From JAFDWI01 sp964449375 (GTDB lineage Bacteria; Actinomycetota; Acidimicrobiia; Acidimicrobiales; Iamiaceae): a stretch of 64,000 nucleotides of DNA. Below are positions 16,624-25,530 of this stretch, one piece after another. Within the stretch, counting starts at the first letter, position 1; each line of letters starts with the position of its first letter. Below the pieces are notes generated by a model. It saw only the letters and a list, made by a program, of their open reading frames with translations. It had not been told where the DNA came from and searched no databases. A program made the translations under genes and the position numbers. The DNA is taken from NCBI GenBank assembly GCA_964449375.1, contig CAYVAS010000005.1, positions 1 through 64,000 of the forward strand, read 5' to 3'.

Positions 16624-17667
16624 TCAGCCCACCGGGACGGGCAGTCCTCCGGCCACTTCGATGGTGGCGTCGCCGTTGTCCTCCAAGGTCTCCTCCAGCG
16701 CTTCCCACCCCGACAGGCTCTGGCGCAGGGTCAGATCGAGGAACGCCACGACCGACGGGATCATCGACGGGGACACCAGGATGTCGGAGTGGCCCACGTC
16801 GGGGAAGGTCACCAGCGCCCGGGGCAGCCCGTCGAGGGTCTGGTAGGTCTTGAGCGATCCGCCCTCATAGGCGAGGGTGCCGTCGTCGGTGCCGTGGAGC
16901 AGCAGCAGGGGTACCTGGGAGGGGGCGTTCGAGTAGGTGTCGGTCGGCTCGGGACCGGGGAACATGATGCCGCTGAGACCCACGACCGCCTTGACGCGGT
17001 CGTCCAGACAGCAGGTGTTGTAGAACAGCACCGAGGTGATCGACCCCAGCGAGTGGCCGCCCACCGCCACCGCGTGCGGCGACAGGCGATCGGCCAGCAG
17101 GTCGTCGCCGGATTCGGAGCGTTCCAGCAGTTCGGAGATGACGAAGCTGACGTCCGCGGGCTGATTCGTGGTCTGGTCGATGTTGTCCCAGCCGGTGGGC
17201 CCGGCGGTCAAGGGGAAGGTGGGCAGCGCCACCACGTAGCCGGCGGTGACGATGTCGTCGACGATGCCGGCGTAAACGGGACCGCTCGCGGTGACCCCGT
17301 GGGAGAACACCAGCAGCGGAAAGCGGCCCTCGGCCACCGGCTGGGAGTCGTCGGAGCCGTCCGCGTCGGGGTCCTCGGTCGGGTACAGCACCACCGTCTC
17401 CAGGGTGCGGCCCTCTTGCGCGGGGATGTCGTTGTCAGGGTCGGCGTCGGTGTCGCGGCTTTCGTCGACGAGCACGATGTCGGCGCGTCCCACCCCGTAG
17501 GTGCCTCCCGCCGGGGTGATCGGGATGGTGGTGGTCGAGGTGGTCGCCGAGAACGACCCGCCCACGGTGGTGGCCGCCGGGTCGGCGCCCGACGAGCCGC
17601 ACGCCGCTGCCAGCCACAACGCCACCACGATTGCCGCGACGCGCGCGAGCGGGCTCCGTTCGGGCAT
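16624..17667 (-). CDS. Secreted lipoprotein alpha/beta hydrolase (PAF-acetylhydrolase-like)
   Basis: A 347-residue lipoprotein. The signal peptide ends in a lipobox (LAAACGSS), so the protein should be anchored outside the membrane through that cysteine. A Thr/Ser linker leads to an alpha/beta-hydrolase domain: FSHGVTASG (oxyanion), GGHSLGS (nucleophile Ser), LLLHGTDDGT (acid) and FPDVGHSDI (His). This arrangement is typical of platelet-activating-factor acetylhydrolase-like esterases, whose bacterial substrates are mostly undefined. TAGGCT sits eight bases before the ATG (17676-17681 on this strand), suggesting leaderless transcription. Confidence 0.8.
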   Translation of the reverse strand: MPERSPLARVAAIVVALWLAAACGSSGADPAATTVGGSFSATTSTTTIPITPAGGTYGVGRADIVLVDESRDTDADPDNDIPAQEGRTLETVVLYPTEDPDADGSDDSQPVAEGRFPLLVFSHGVTASGPVYAGIVDDIVTAGYVVALPTFPLTAGPTGWDNIDQTTNQPADVSFVISELLERSESGDDLLADRLSPHAVAVGGHSLGSITSVLFYNTCCLDDRVKAVVGLSGIMFPGPEPTDTYSNAPSQVPLLLLHGTDDGTLAYEGGSLKTYQTLDGLPRALVTFPDVGHSDILVSPSMIPSVVAFLDLTLRQSLSGWEALEETLEDNGDATIEVAGGLPVPVG

Positions 17668-17745
17668 GGGCGCCGAGCCTAGAAGACCGGTCGAGCGTGC
17701 GAAGAAGGCGGGTGCGGCGGCCGGTTGGCGGCTCCTCGCTCCGGC

Positions 17746-18390
17746 TCAGGCGGCGGTGATCCGGTCCCAGGCGCGCTCCAGGCCCATGACGAACCGCTCG
17801 ATGGACTGGGCGCCGGGGATCGCGTAGCGACCCTCGATCAGGAAGAACGGCACCCCGGTGACGCCCAGGTCCCGGGCCCGGGCCTGGTCGGCCCGCACCG
17901 TCTCGGCGTGGTCGTCTCCGGCGAGCACGGCGGTCACCTCGGCGGCGTCCAGGCCGGCGCGGGTGGCGGCCCCGGCCAGTTCCTCCGGGTCGCCCACCGC
18001 CAGTCCCGAGCCGAAGTAGCCCTCCATGAGCACGTCCAGCAGCTCGGCCTGCCGGCCACGGTCCGCCGCGTGGTGCAGCAGGCGGTGCGCGTCGAAGGTG
18101 TTGCCCGGCCGGGCCCGGTCGAAGTGGAACTCCAGGCCGTCGACGGCGGCGACCTCGGCCAGGTGGTCGTGGGCGCGTCGGGCTTCCTCGATGCTCATGC
18201 CGTATTTGGCGGCCAGGTTCTCGGTCGCGGAGCCCCGGCGACGGGGCGGCGCGTTCGGGTCGAGCTCGAAGGCGCGGTAGGCGACGGTGACCTCACCGGC
18301 GTGTTCGAAGCGTTCCACCGCCCGGGCGAAGCGCGCCTTGCCGATCGCACACCACGGGCACACCACATCGGACCAGATCTCGACCAGCAT
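17746..18390 (-). CDS. DsbA-family (FrnE-like) oxidoreductase
   Basis: A 214-residue thioredoxin-fold protein with an inserted helical domain. The active site CPWC is at residues 11-14 (SDVVCPWCAIG), and the cis-proline loop appears late as GVTGVPFFLIEGRYAI. The absence of a signal peptide places it in the cytoplasm, as for FrnE/2-hydroxychromene isomerase-like relatives. ATG 18390 is chosen because it gives the standard MLVEIWSD beginning; a frame extending to 18423 adds 11 unlikely residues. It may act as a disulphide reductase or isomerase. Confidence 0.85.
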   Translation of the reverse strand: MLVEIWSDVVCPWCAIGKARFARAVERFEHAGEVTVAYRAFELDPNAPPRRRGSATENLAAKYGMSIEEARRAHDHLAEVAAVDGLEFHFDRARPGNTFDAHRLLHHAADRGRQAELLDVLMEGYFGSGLAVGDPEELAGAATRAGLDAAEVTAVLAGDDHAETVRADQARARDLGVTGVPFFLIEGRYAIPGAQSIERFVMGLERAWDRITAA

Positions 18391-18505
18391 CGCTCTTGAG
18401 CCTCTCTCTTCGCGGAACGTCACCGTGGGCGGACTCCTCGCACAACCCCGCCGACCCCCGAACGCATTCCCGGCCCGCCGTGGCCGGGTGGCGCCTCCGG
18501 TCGGT

Positions 18506-19372
18506 TCAGGTCGCCAGTTCGTCGACGACCCGGTCGATGATCGCGGCGTCCACGGTGGTGTCGAACTTGCGGGCGAACAGGTCGCCGCTCTCCGCCAGGG
18601 TGGCGAAATCGTGGCTGCGCCAGATCTTGGGCAGCTCCTCCCGGTCGGTCCAGTCGATGCATCGCAGGTCGTCGTTCACGATGCGGTCGGCGTGGGGCGA
18701 GTTCATCAGAATCGTGTGGAAGAACGTCTCGTCGGGCATGTCGGTGACACGGAAGAACCGCACCCAGGAGGGGTTGCGGGCGACGAAGTCGTGCACGTAG
18801 GCGACCATGTCCCGGGGCAGGGTCCAGTAGCCGGAGCCGCCGTGGGGCACCGCGTCGAAGGGGAACCCGGGGGCGATCAGGCCCCGGAACCGGTGGCGCC
18901 CGATGGAACGGTTGGCGCGGTGGGAGTGGAAGAACAGCGACGAGAACCGGTTGAGGCCCCCGCCGGACCAGCGTGCGTCGGGCAGGCTGAAGTGCTCCAT
19001 GAACCCGGCGCCGTCGGATTCGGCGAGCCGGGCGCGGATGGTGGCGTTGGGTACCAGGGGCAGGTCCTGGCCGGTCAGCACCGACAGGTGGTCGAACGCG
19101 ATGCGCGCGCCCAACAGGTGGTCGATGCCGCGCAGCGTGGACTTCACGTGGCCGAAGCTGCGGTACGGGCTGGAGTGGCGGGGCAGGAAGTGGACGTTGC
19201 GGCGCCCGACCAGGGGTTGCCACATGGCGGCGTACACCGCGTCGTCGGTGTGGCGGTCCACCGAAATCACGAACGAGGTCGTCTCGGTGTCCAGCAGGTC
19301 CACCAGCCGGACGAGCTGGTCGGGCAGCCGGTAGGCGGAGATCACATAGGCCAGGCGGTGGTCGTCGCTCAC
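18506..19372 (-). CDS. Core-2/I-branching-type glycosyltransferase (GT14-like)
   Basis: A 288-residue protein resembling beta-1,6-N-acetylglucosaminyltransferases of the Core-2/I-branching group. Characteristic pieces appear in order: an N-terminal strand LAYVISAY, a sugar-nucleotide region ISVDRHTDD, LTGQDLPL, a GGSGYWTLPRDM segment and the acidic PDETFFHTIL. There is no signal peptide or membrane segment. Its start overlaps the stop of the upstream membrane protein (ATGA at 19369-19372), so the two are translationally coupled and probably act in one surface-glycan pathway. The acceptor cannot be inferred. Confidence 0.8.
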   Translation of the reverse strand: MSDDHRLAYVISAYRLPDQLVRLVDLLDTETTSFVISVDRHTDDAVYAAMWQPLVGRRNVHFLPRHSSPYRSFGHVKSTLRGIDHLLGARIAFDHLSVLTGQDLPLVPNATIRARLAESDGAGFMEHFSLPDARWSGGGLNRFSSLFFHSHRANRSIGRHRFRGLIAPGFPFDAVPHGGSGYWTLPRDMVAYVHDFVARNPSWVRFFRVTDMPDETFFHTILMNSPHADRIVNDDLRCIDWTDREELPKIWRSHDFATLAESGDLFARKFDTTVDAAIIDRVVDELAT

Positions 19373-20943
19373 GACGGCTCCTCATCGGACCCGCCGGGGG
19401 CCTGTCGGTTCTCCAGCAGGCGGCACCCGCCGGCCTCGGTGACGACCTCGAAGCGTTCCTCGATCACCTTCAGCGCGGCGTCGGACCCGGGACGGGCCGA
19501 CAGGTTGGCCTCGTCGAAACCGGTGTCGCACAGGATCGCCAGGTCCGCGGCGGCCACGTCGGCGGCCAGACGGTCGCCGTCGACCTGGGCGACGCGCGGA
19601 TGGAAGTCGTAGAAGTGCGTGTGCTGGGTGTACTGGGGCAACAACGTGTAGAAGCTCCCGTCGGTGTAGTTGGGTCGGTCCAGCGCGGCCGGTCCGACGA
19701 ACAGGTTGGCTCCGGGGGCGGCCAGTCGGTCGGCGGCGGCCACGATGCGGGCGTGGGCATCGGCTTCGGCGGCCGAGCGGTAGTACCAGGTGCCGCCCCG
19801 GTTGGTCACGTCGTAGACCAGACCGCCCTGGGCGAAGGTGCGCACGTCGCGCAGGGTCGCCCGGGTCACGAACTTGGGGCGCAGTCCCAGCACCACCAGC
19901 GCGGCGATGCCGATCGCGGCGGCCTGGCGCCACCCGCGGCGGGTCCGCAGCACCCCGCCGGCACCGAGCAGTTCGTGGGCAACGGGCACCAGGGTCGCCA
20001 GTGTCACCGGGGTGACGTAGACGACGTGGACGGGGTCGGCCCGTTGCAGGTACTCGGGCACCAGACACAGCCCGATGATCCCCAATCCGATGAGCGCGAC
20101 GCCCCGCCGGCTGGTGCGGCGACGCACTCCCAGGATCACCGCGGCCAGCGCGGTGGCCGCACCGATGAAGACCAGGATGCCGGTGTCCCACAGGTTGTCG
20201 AACCAGGGCAGGTTGCGTTCCGACGCGATGTGCGCGGCATCACCGACCAGGTTGCGCCAGGTGGTGCCCAGCCCGGCGACCGCGACGAGCCACACGTACG
20301 GCAGGTGCCCCACCGCCCAGGCGATCCAGGCCTCCACGCGGACCGTCCGCAGCAGGCTGAGCGCGCCCAGCAGCACGACCGAGAAGAGCAGGAATTCGGG
20401 ACGCAGACCGACCGCGACCGCGCACGACAGCCCCACCGCCCAGTCCCGGGGCCGCGGCGACAGGTCGCTGACCGCGAAGGCCACCGCGACGGTCAGCGCG
20501 CCGATCGCGCCCATGATGGGCAGCGCGGTGTACGACAGCGCGCCGATCAGCACGGCGATGGTGCCCATGGCCAGCCCGATCGCGAACGACCAGCGCCGGC
20601 CGACGAGGTACAGCCCCAGCCCGATGCTGGTCACGTACGCGGCGCCCACGGCCCGGGCGACGACCAGACTCGGCGAGATGAGCTGGTACACCCCGGCGGG
20701 GATCAGCAGCGACAGGGGTCCGTAGAAGTAGTCGAAGTCCCGGCCCGGGGCGGCCCCGTCGAGCACCCGCTGGGGCGCCTGGAGCATCATGGGGTCCTCC
20801 ATCGCCCAACCCGGTCCGTGGCGGCGGATCACCCAGAACGCGACCGCCAGGACCACCAGGAACAGGACCGCCACGCGGTCGGCCTGCCACCAGGGGCGGG
20901 TCGTCGAAGCGGTCCGGGTCGCTGCTGCCTCGCCAGGGTTCAT
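19369..20943 (-). CDS. Polytopic membrane protein, glycosyltransferase-like
   Basis: About 524 residues with roughly ten predicted membrane helices in the N-terminal two thirds (for example VAVLFLVVLAVAFWVI, SFAIGLAMGTIAVLIGALSY, VVLLGALSLL) and a soluble C-terminal domain. An acidic loop after the first helix (GWAMEDPMML) and the loop GRDFDYFYGPLSLL match the pattern of GT-C mannosyl/arabinosyltransferases that use lipid-linked sugars. Overlap with the GT14-like gene supports a glycan role. ATG 20943 is preferred. A GTG at 21012 would add 23 residues running close to the copCD stop. Confidence 0.65.
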   Translation of the reverse strand: MNPGEAAATRTASTTRPWWQADRVAVLFLVVLAVAFWVIRRHGPGWAMEDPMMLQAPQRVLDGAAPGRDFDYFYGPLSLLIPAGVYQLISPSLVVARAVGAAYVTSIGLGLYLVGRRWSFAIGLAMGTIAVLIGALSYTALPIMGAIGALTVAVAFAVSDLSPRPRDWAVGLSCAVAVGLRPEFLLFSVVLLGALSLLRTVRVEAWIAWAVGHLPYVWLVAVAGLGTTWRNLVGDAAHIASERNLPWFDNLWDTGILVFIGAATALAAVILGVRRRTSRRGVALIGLGIIGLCLVPEYLQRADPVHVVYVTPVTLATLVPVAHELLGAGGVLRTRRGWRQAAAIGIAALVVLGLRPKFVTRATLRDVRTFAQGGLVYDVTNRGGTWYYRSAAEADAHARIVAAADRLAAPGANLFVGPAALDRPNYTDGSFYTLLPQYTQHTHFYDFHPRVAQVDGDRLAADVAAADLAILCDTGFDEANLSARPGSDAALKVIEERFEVVTEAGGCRLLENRQAPGGSDEEPS

Positions 20944-21022
20944 CTCAAGCTCGCGGTGCACCTGCTCGTCCGGCCCCTCCGGGAAGTGGCACGAGACTAC
21001 CGGGTCGCCCACTCCGCACCGG

Positions 21023-22708
21023 TCAGCGCGGGATCTGCACGGTCATGTCGGCGGTGCGTTCGGTGAACTCGTCGATGCGGACCTGCACCCGGACCGTCCA
21101 TTCGCCGGGGACCGTGAACAGCGTGCCGTTGATGAGGTAGTGGCCGGGCCCGGCGCGGCGCAGCTCATGCGTCAGCGGTCCCAGGTCGAGTTCGGTCTGG
21201 GTGAGAGCCACCTGGATCGATTCGAGGTCGTCGTCGGGCCGTCCCTGGGGGTCGAGCAGGTACAGGTGCAACCCGGTCGGACCGGTGCGGGCCGGGTCGA
21301 TGACCAGGTTGGCGCTGGGCGCTTCGGCGTCGTCGCCGAGTTGCGCGCTCGTCGAGTAGATGGCGCGGGTGTCCACTTCGGTGCGCGCCGGGATGGCGTT
21401 GACCAGCACGGCGCTGACCGCCAGGATCGCCACCATCGCGACCGCCTCGGCGCGCAGGGTCCGCCGCAGGTACCGCCACCGGGCCCGGCCCCGGGGACGG
21501 GTCCGCAGCCCGGGGATCAGGCGGAACTGGTTGAAGGACCCCAACCCGGCGAGCAGCACCAGCAGCGCGACCTTGGCGAGAACCAGCAGGCCGTAGGCGG
21601 TGGTGAACAGGCCTTCGATCGACCCCACCTCCAACACGGCCATGACCACCCCGGCGACGGCGACCGCGGCGATCGCGACGGTCGCCAGGCGTGAGAAGCG
21701 CACCACGGTGGCCGCGGCTTCTTTGGCGTCTTCGGGAGGTTCCGCCGCGGACCGGTGCCAGAGCGCGCCGACGAGCATCGCCACCCCTCCCACCCAGACC
21801 GCGGCGGCGGCCACGTGGACGGCGTCGGCGGTGAGGGTCAGCCACACCGGGTCCCGGGTGCGCGAGTGCCCCGACGCGGTGAAGGCCGCGCTGACCAACA
21901 CCAGTGCGGCCACCGCGGCGACCCGTCGGACCGGGCCGGTGGTGCGCACCGCGACGAGCGCCGCGGCCACTGCCAGGGCGACTCCGAGGTGGGTGAGGCC
22001 GACCCCCTGACCGAGCACCTCGCCCAGCACCCCGGAGGCGAACATGGCGTCCAGGCCGCCGGCGGTGGCCAGCGCCGCGGCGATCGGGATCTGCAGGAGC
22101 TGGGCGACGACGGTGCCGATTCCGATGCCGGTGAGGATCCCCGCGGTGCGGGCTGCGGGCCGGTCACCACGGCGCACGAAGGCCAGGTACACCGCGGCGC
22201 CCACGACCACGAAGCTGCCCAGGTAGCCCAGCCCGCGCAGCGTCGCCCCGGCGATCTCGTAGCCGGGCTGGGAGGGTTGGTCGATCAGGGCGTCAAGGTC
22301 GGCCACGTCGTCGCTCTGGTGCACCGAGAACACGAAACCGCCGTGCACCGGGTGCGAGTCGGCCGAGATGAGCCGCCAGGCCACCGCGTAGGAACCCGAG
22401 GCCAGCTCGGGCTGCAGCGCGATGCCGATCTTGGAGGATTCGCCCTCGTAGGTGGTCACGCCCTCGTCGACCCGTTCGCCGGCGGAGTCGAACACCCGGA
22501 TCGCCCCCACTCCGAAGGTGACCGGTTCGTTGAACGACAGCACCACCCGCTCGGGGGAGCCCTCGACCACGCTCTGGTCGGCGGGCGAGGAGGTCTCCAG
22601 CACGGCGTGCGCGCCGGCGACCGGGGCTGAGGAGATCGTGACGAGGCCGAATAGGATCGTCGCGACGACGAACCCTGCGATCTTCGGCAGCGCCAGGTGT
22701 CTGATCAT
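21023..22708 (-). CDS. CopC-CopD fusion protein (copper resistance/import)
   Basis: A 561-residue fusion. A signal peptide ends at VAGA|HAVLETSSP, which exposes the CopC copper-binding N-terminal histidine. The beta-sandwich includes FNEPVTFG and ISADSHPVHGGFVFSV, with the second histidine set. After a linker, a CopD domain follows with about eight membrane helices (LGYLGSFVVVGAAVYLAFV through VAMVAILAVSAVLVNAI) and an extracellular C-terminal beta region. Members take up or handle copper across the membrane. ATG 22708 fits the signal peptide, and TAGAAC seven bases upstream fits a leaderless start. It is divergent from a small membrane-protein gene. Confidence 0.9.
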   Translation of the reverse strand: MIRHLALPKIAGFVVATILFGLVTISSAPVAGAHAVLETSSPADQSVVEGSPERVVLSFNEPVTFGVGAIRVFDSAGERVDEGVTTYEGESSKIGIALQPELASGSYAVAWRLISADSHPVHGGFVFSVHQSDDVADLDALIDQPSQPGYEIAGATLRGLGYLGSFVVVGAAVYLAFVRRGDRPAARTAGILTGIGIGTVVAQLLQIPIAAALATAGGLDAMFASGVLGEVLGQGVGLTHLGVALAVAAALVAVRTTGPVRRVAAVAALVLVSAAFTASGHSRTRDPVWLTLTADAVHVAAAAVWVGGVAMLVGALWHRSAAEPPEDAKEAAATVVRFSRLATVAIAAVAVAGVVMAVLEVGSIEGLFTTAYGLLVLAKVALLVLLAGLGSFNQFRLIPGLRTRPRGRARWRYLRRTLRAEAVAMVAILAVSAVLVNAIPARTEVDTRAIYSTSAQLGDDAEAPSANLVIDPARTGPTGLHLYLLDPQGRPDDDLESIQVALTQTELDLGPLTHELRRAGPGHYLINGTLFTVPGEWTVRVQVRIDEFTERTADMTVQIPR

Positions 22709-22752
22709 CGGCTCGGTTCTAGCCCGCCCTTCGACGAATCCCACCTTTCCCC

Positions 22753-23211
22753 ATGGCCATCGAACGCCCCCGACGCTCACCGGAAGAACAGGCCGAGGCC
22801 GACCGCGTCGAGCGGCGCCAGTTCTGGATCATCGCCGCGGTGTTCGCCGTGGCGATGGTGGCGATGACCGGCCTGTACGTGGTGATCTCCAACGCGGTGC
22901 GCCCCTCGGACCCCGGTGCCTCCGCGGCCGAACAGATCCAGCGGCCCGCCCTGCCGATCCCCGACGGGGGTGAGGAGCCGATCGACTCCGGTGACCGGGG
23001 CGGGTCCCAGCAGCTCCTGTTGATGGCCGGGTTGGTGGTGGTCTTCGCGGGCGGCACCGCCTGGGTGATCCACTCGTCGCGGAAAGCACGTCGGCGACGC
23101 GCCAAAGCGCTTGCCGCGGCGGCCTCCGACGACGACGGCGACACCGGGGCGACGGAATCCGAGCCGTCCGGGTCGGTCAGCGCGTCAGCAGGGTCGCCAG
23201 AGCCCAGATAG
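22753..23211 (+). CDS. Small two-helix membrane protein, unknown function
   Basis: A 152-residue protein with two predicted membrane helices (FWIIAAVFAVAMVAMTGLYVVI and LLLMAGLVVVFAGGTAWVI) separated by an acidic, Pro-rich loop, and a charged C-terminal tail. No domain is recognised. It is transcribed divergently from copCD across 44 bp, and its 3' end overlaps the converging small gene by 35 bp. Whether it takes part in copper handling is not shown by sequence. Confidence 0.6.
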   Translation: MAIERPRRSPEEQAEADRVERRQFWIIAAVFAVAMVAMTGLYVVISNAVRPSDPGASAAEQIQRPALPIPDGGEEPIDSGDRGGSQQLLLMAGLVVVFAGGTAWVIHSSRKARRRRAKALAAAASDDDGDTGATESEPSGSVSASAGSPEPR

Positions 23212-23401
23212 CGGCGATCGCACCGATCCCGATGTAGATCAGGGCCCGGCGGCGCAACAGCGTGGGCGGCGCGGTCTCCTCCAGGTCGACGGGCGGTTTG
23301 ACGAGCGCCGCGATGTTGCCGACCACGAGCGCCGCTCCGAACGCGAGGACCAGCCAGGCCAGCAGGTCGTGACCAAGGAACAGTTCTTCGGCCAGCACCA
23401 T
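23177..23401 (-). CDS. Small membrane protein, unknown function
   Basis: A 74-residue protein with two hydrophobic helices (LLAWLVLAFGAALVVGNIAALV and ALIYIGIGAIAAIWALATLL) joined by a Pro-rich, charged loop. No family is recognised. ATG 23401 gives MVLAEELFLG; a start at 23422 would add seven residues. Its 3' end overlaps the converging two-helix protein gene. Confidence 0.55.
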   Translation of the reverse strand: MVLAEELFLGHDLLAWLVLAFGAALVVGNIAALVKPPVDLEETAPPTLLRRRALIYIGIGAIAAIWALATLLTR

Positions 23402-23695
23402 CGGACCAGGCTGACACACCACGGCGATCGGGCACGAACGTAAGGCTCAAGGTTCCGGGCGAGCCGGCCGATACTCGCGGTACCGGCGTACCTCATGCCG
23501 GTTCTCTCGGGTGGGTGCGGGGGTCGCGACCTCCCTCCATCACCATCGCAGCCGTCGGTCCTGGACCGGCAGCGCAAATGCGGCCCCCGCTCCCCCGAAT
23601 CCCGATCAGCTCCGCCGAGTGGACCAGTACCGCGATACTCGGAGGCTGGGGTCAACCGCGCGACGGTCGCGGTGAGCGGGCACACTGGTTCCACC
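23402..23695. other. Intergenic region between divergent small membrane-protein genes
   Basis: This 294-bp stretch should contain the promoters of both flanking genes. It holds a loose inverted repeat (GATACTCGCGGTAC and GTACCGCGATACTC), but no convincing -35/-10 pair or RNA gene was seen. Confidence 0.4.
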
Positions 23696-24187
23696 ATGGA
23701 CGCCGACCCCGAAGTACGGACCGTCACCGTCGACCCCGTCGCCGATCCACCGACCGACGGTGACGAAGCCGGTGAGGTGACCGTCGGGCCGGGCGCGGCC
23801 CGGCGGCTGCGGATCACCTCGGCCCTGATGGTGGTGGCGCTGGTCGCGCTGGCGGCGTCCACGGTGCTGTTCACCCTGCCGGTGACCAACCCGGGGGTGC
23901 AGTCGTGTGGGTCACCGGCGTGGTTTCTCCTTCAGGCCGAATCGGACGCGCCCTTGGTCGACCCCGACGGCCAGCCGTTGAACGGCTGGGACACCGAGCG
24001 GATCCAGGAGGCGGACGACAACCGCTGCTCGGTGCTGGTCGCGCAGCGGGCGGTGCCCGCCGGGGTGCTGCTGGTGGTCTTCTGGGCGCTCACCGGGACC
24101 GCGGTGGTGCTGGGGTGGACCACCCGGCGTGGTCTGCGCCGGGTGGCTCTCGACCGGGCCGAGATGCCCGGTCAGCCCACGAGCTGA
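23696..24187 (+). CDS. Two-helix membrane protein with extracellular Cys loop
   Basis: A 163-residue protein: an acidic N-terminal tail, one helix (ITSALMVVALVALAASTVLF), an external loop with two cysteines (VQSCGSPAWFLL; DDNRCSVLV) that could form a disulphide, and a second helix (GVLLVVFWALTGTAVVLGW), then a short basic tail. No function is recognised. ATG 23696 is chosen because the upstream frame is Ser/Pro-rich and unlike coding sequence of this family size. Nothing is seen in the 127 bp between it and the next gene. Confidence 0.6.
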   Translation: MDADPEVRTVTVDPVADPPTDGDEAGEVTVGPGAARRLRITSALMVVALVALAASTVLFTLPVTNPGVQSCGSPAWFLLQAESDAPLVDPDGQPLNGWDTERIQEADDNRCSVLVAQRAVPAGVLLVVFWALTGTAVVLGWTTRRGLRRVALDRAEMPGQPTS

Positions 24188-24314
24188 GACGGACCGACCG
24201 GCCGGGAGGGCTCGGGTCCGGCGCCGAGCCGGACGGACCTGTGGCGATGGGGATCTCGTGGCGGGGGTGGAGGTTCCACCCGGACCCCGCGGAGGGGTCG
24301 TGGCGACCCGTCGG

Positions 24315-25481
24315 TCAGGGACGGACCGCCAGGATCGGTGTCGACATGTAGAGGCTCGCGTACTTCACCACGTCGCCGGTGTGGGGGGCGTGGATGATCG
24401 AGCCGCCACCGGCGTACATGGCCATGTGGCCGAAGCCGCTGTAGAAGACGAGGTCACCGGGCTGCAGCTGCGACAGGGGCACGACCTGGCCCGCGTTGCG
24501 CTGGTCGTAGGTGGTCCGGGGCAGCGACACGCCGGCCTGGGCCCAGGCCCACATCGTCAACCCGGAGCAGTCGAACCCTCCGGGAGAGGCGCCACCCCAG
24601 ACATAGGGGGTGCCGAGCTGGCTGGCCGCGGCGGCGAGTGCACGGGAACCCGCGCCGCTGCCGGAGGACACCGGCGGTGGCGGAGCCGTGGAGGACGGCG
24701 CCGGCGGCAGGCTCGGGGCGGGCGCGGGAGCAGCCGCAGTTGGCTCGGGGGCAGCAGCAGCGGACTGGGCCGCGGCGGCCTCGGCGGCGGCACGTTCCTG
24801 CTCGGCCTGGGCGGCGGCACGGGCCCGGGCCTCGCGCGCCCGCTGCTCGGCGGCCTGGCGCTCGGCGATCAGATCGGCGAGGCGGCCTTCGACCTGGGAC
24901 TGGACGGCTTCGAGTTCGGCCTGGGCGGCTTCGGCGCTGGCCCGCTTGGCTTCGGCCGTTTCGGCGACCTCGGCGGCCTTGCGACGTTCGGCCTCCAGGG
25001 TCTCGGTGCGCTCGGCGGTGATGCGCTGGGAGGCCTGGAGCTCGTCGACCAGCTCCTGGCGGTCACCCACGGCGGTGGACTGGTAGCCCTGACGCGGCCC
25101 GAGGTCGTCACCCGCGGTGTCCAGAAGGACGGTCAGGTCGACCGTGCTGGAACCACCGTTGACGTAGGCCGACAGGGCGTAGTCGGCGAGCGCGGCGCGG
25201 TTGAGCTCTTCGTTCTTCTTGGCGGCCTCGAGCTGCTCGGTGGCCTTGGCGATCTTCTCTTCGATCTGCTGGGCCTCGTAGGCGGCCTGCTCCACGGCCT
25301 GGGTGTCGGCTTCGACCTGGGCTCGGAGGTCCGAGATCTGCGCGGAGATCTGATCGGCGCGGGCCTGCAGGTCGGTGATCTCGTCGGCGCGCGCGTTCGA
25401 AGTCGACAGGAACGGCGCGACCCCGACGGTCAGGGCCAGCATCGCGATGGCGAGCCGGCGGGCGAATCGGCGGTTGTGCAT
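24315..25481 (-). CDS. NlpC/P60 peptidoglycan endopeptidase (RipA/RpfB-region type)
   Basis: A 388-residue secreted cell-wall hydrolase that would cut peptide cross-links in peptidoglycan. A signal peptide (IAMLALTVGVAPFLSTSNARA) leads to a long coiled coil at ~33-235, rich in heptads (LQARADQISAQISDLRAQVE), as in actinobacterial RipA and PcsB-like proteins. An Ala/Pro linker follows, then an NlpC/P60 domain with the catalytic Cys in GGFDCSGL and histidines in SGFGHMAMY and IIHAPH. The coiled coil probably autoinhibits or recruits, as in relatives. ATG 25481 has no Shine-Dalgarno, but a promoter lies immediately upstream, so translation is likely near-leaderless. Confidence 0.9.
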   Translation of the reverse strand: MHNRRFARRLAIAMLALTVGVAPFLSTSNARADEITDLQARADQISAQISDLRAQVEADTQAVEQAAYEAQQIEEKIAKATEQLEAAKKNEELNRAALADYALSAYVNGGSSTVDLTVLLDTAGDDLGPRQGYQSTAVGDRQELVDELQASQRITAERTETLEAERRKAAEVAETAEAKRASAEAAQAELEAVQSQVEGRLADLIAERQAAEQRAREARARAAAQAEQERAAAEAAAAQSAAAAPEPTAAAPAPAPSLPPAPSSTAPPPPVSSGSGAGSRALAAAASQLGTPYVWGGASPGGFDCSGLTMWAWAQAGVSLPRTTYDQRNAGQVVPLSQLQPGDLVFYSGFGHMAMYAGGGSIIHAPHTGDVVKYASLYMSTPILAVRP

Positions 25482-25491
25482 GGGGCGGTAC

Positions 25492-25519
25492 TGTATACAC
25501 CGCGCCAACCTCGTTACAA
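25492..25519 (-). promoter_or_regulatory. Promoter of the NlpC/P60 gene
   Basis: On the minus strand TTGTAA (25514-25519), a 16-bp spacer and TATACA (25492-25497). Transcription would start three to five bases before the ATG at 25481, leaving essentially no 5' untranslated region. Confidence 0.55.
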
Positions 25520-25530
25520 CTACATGACGA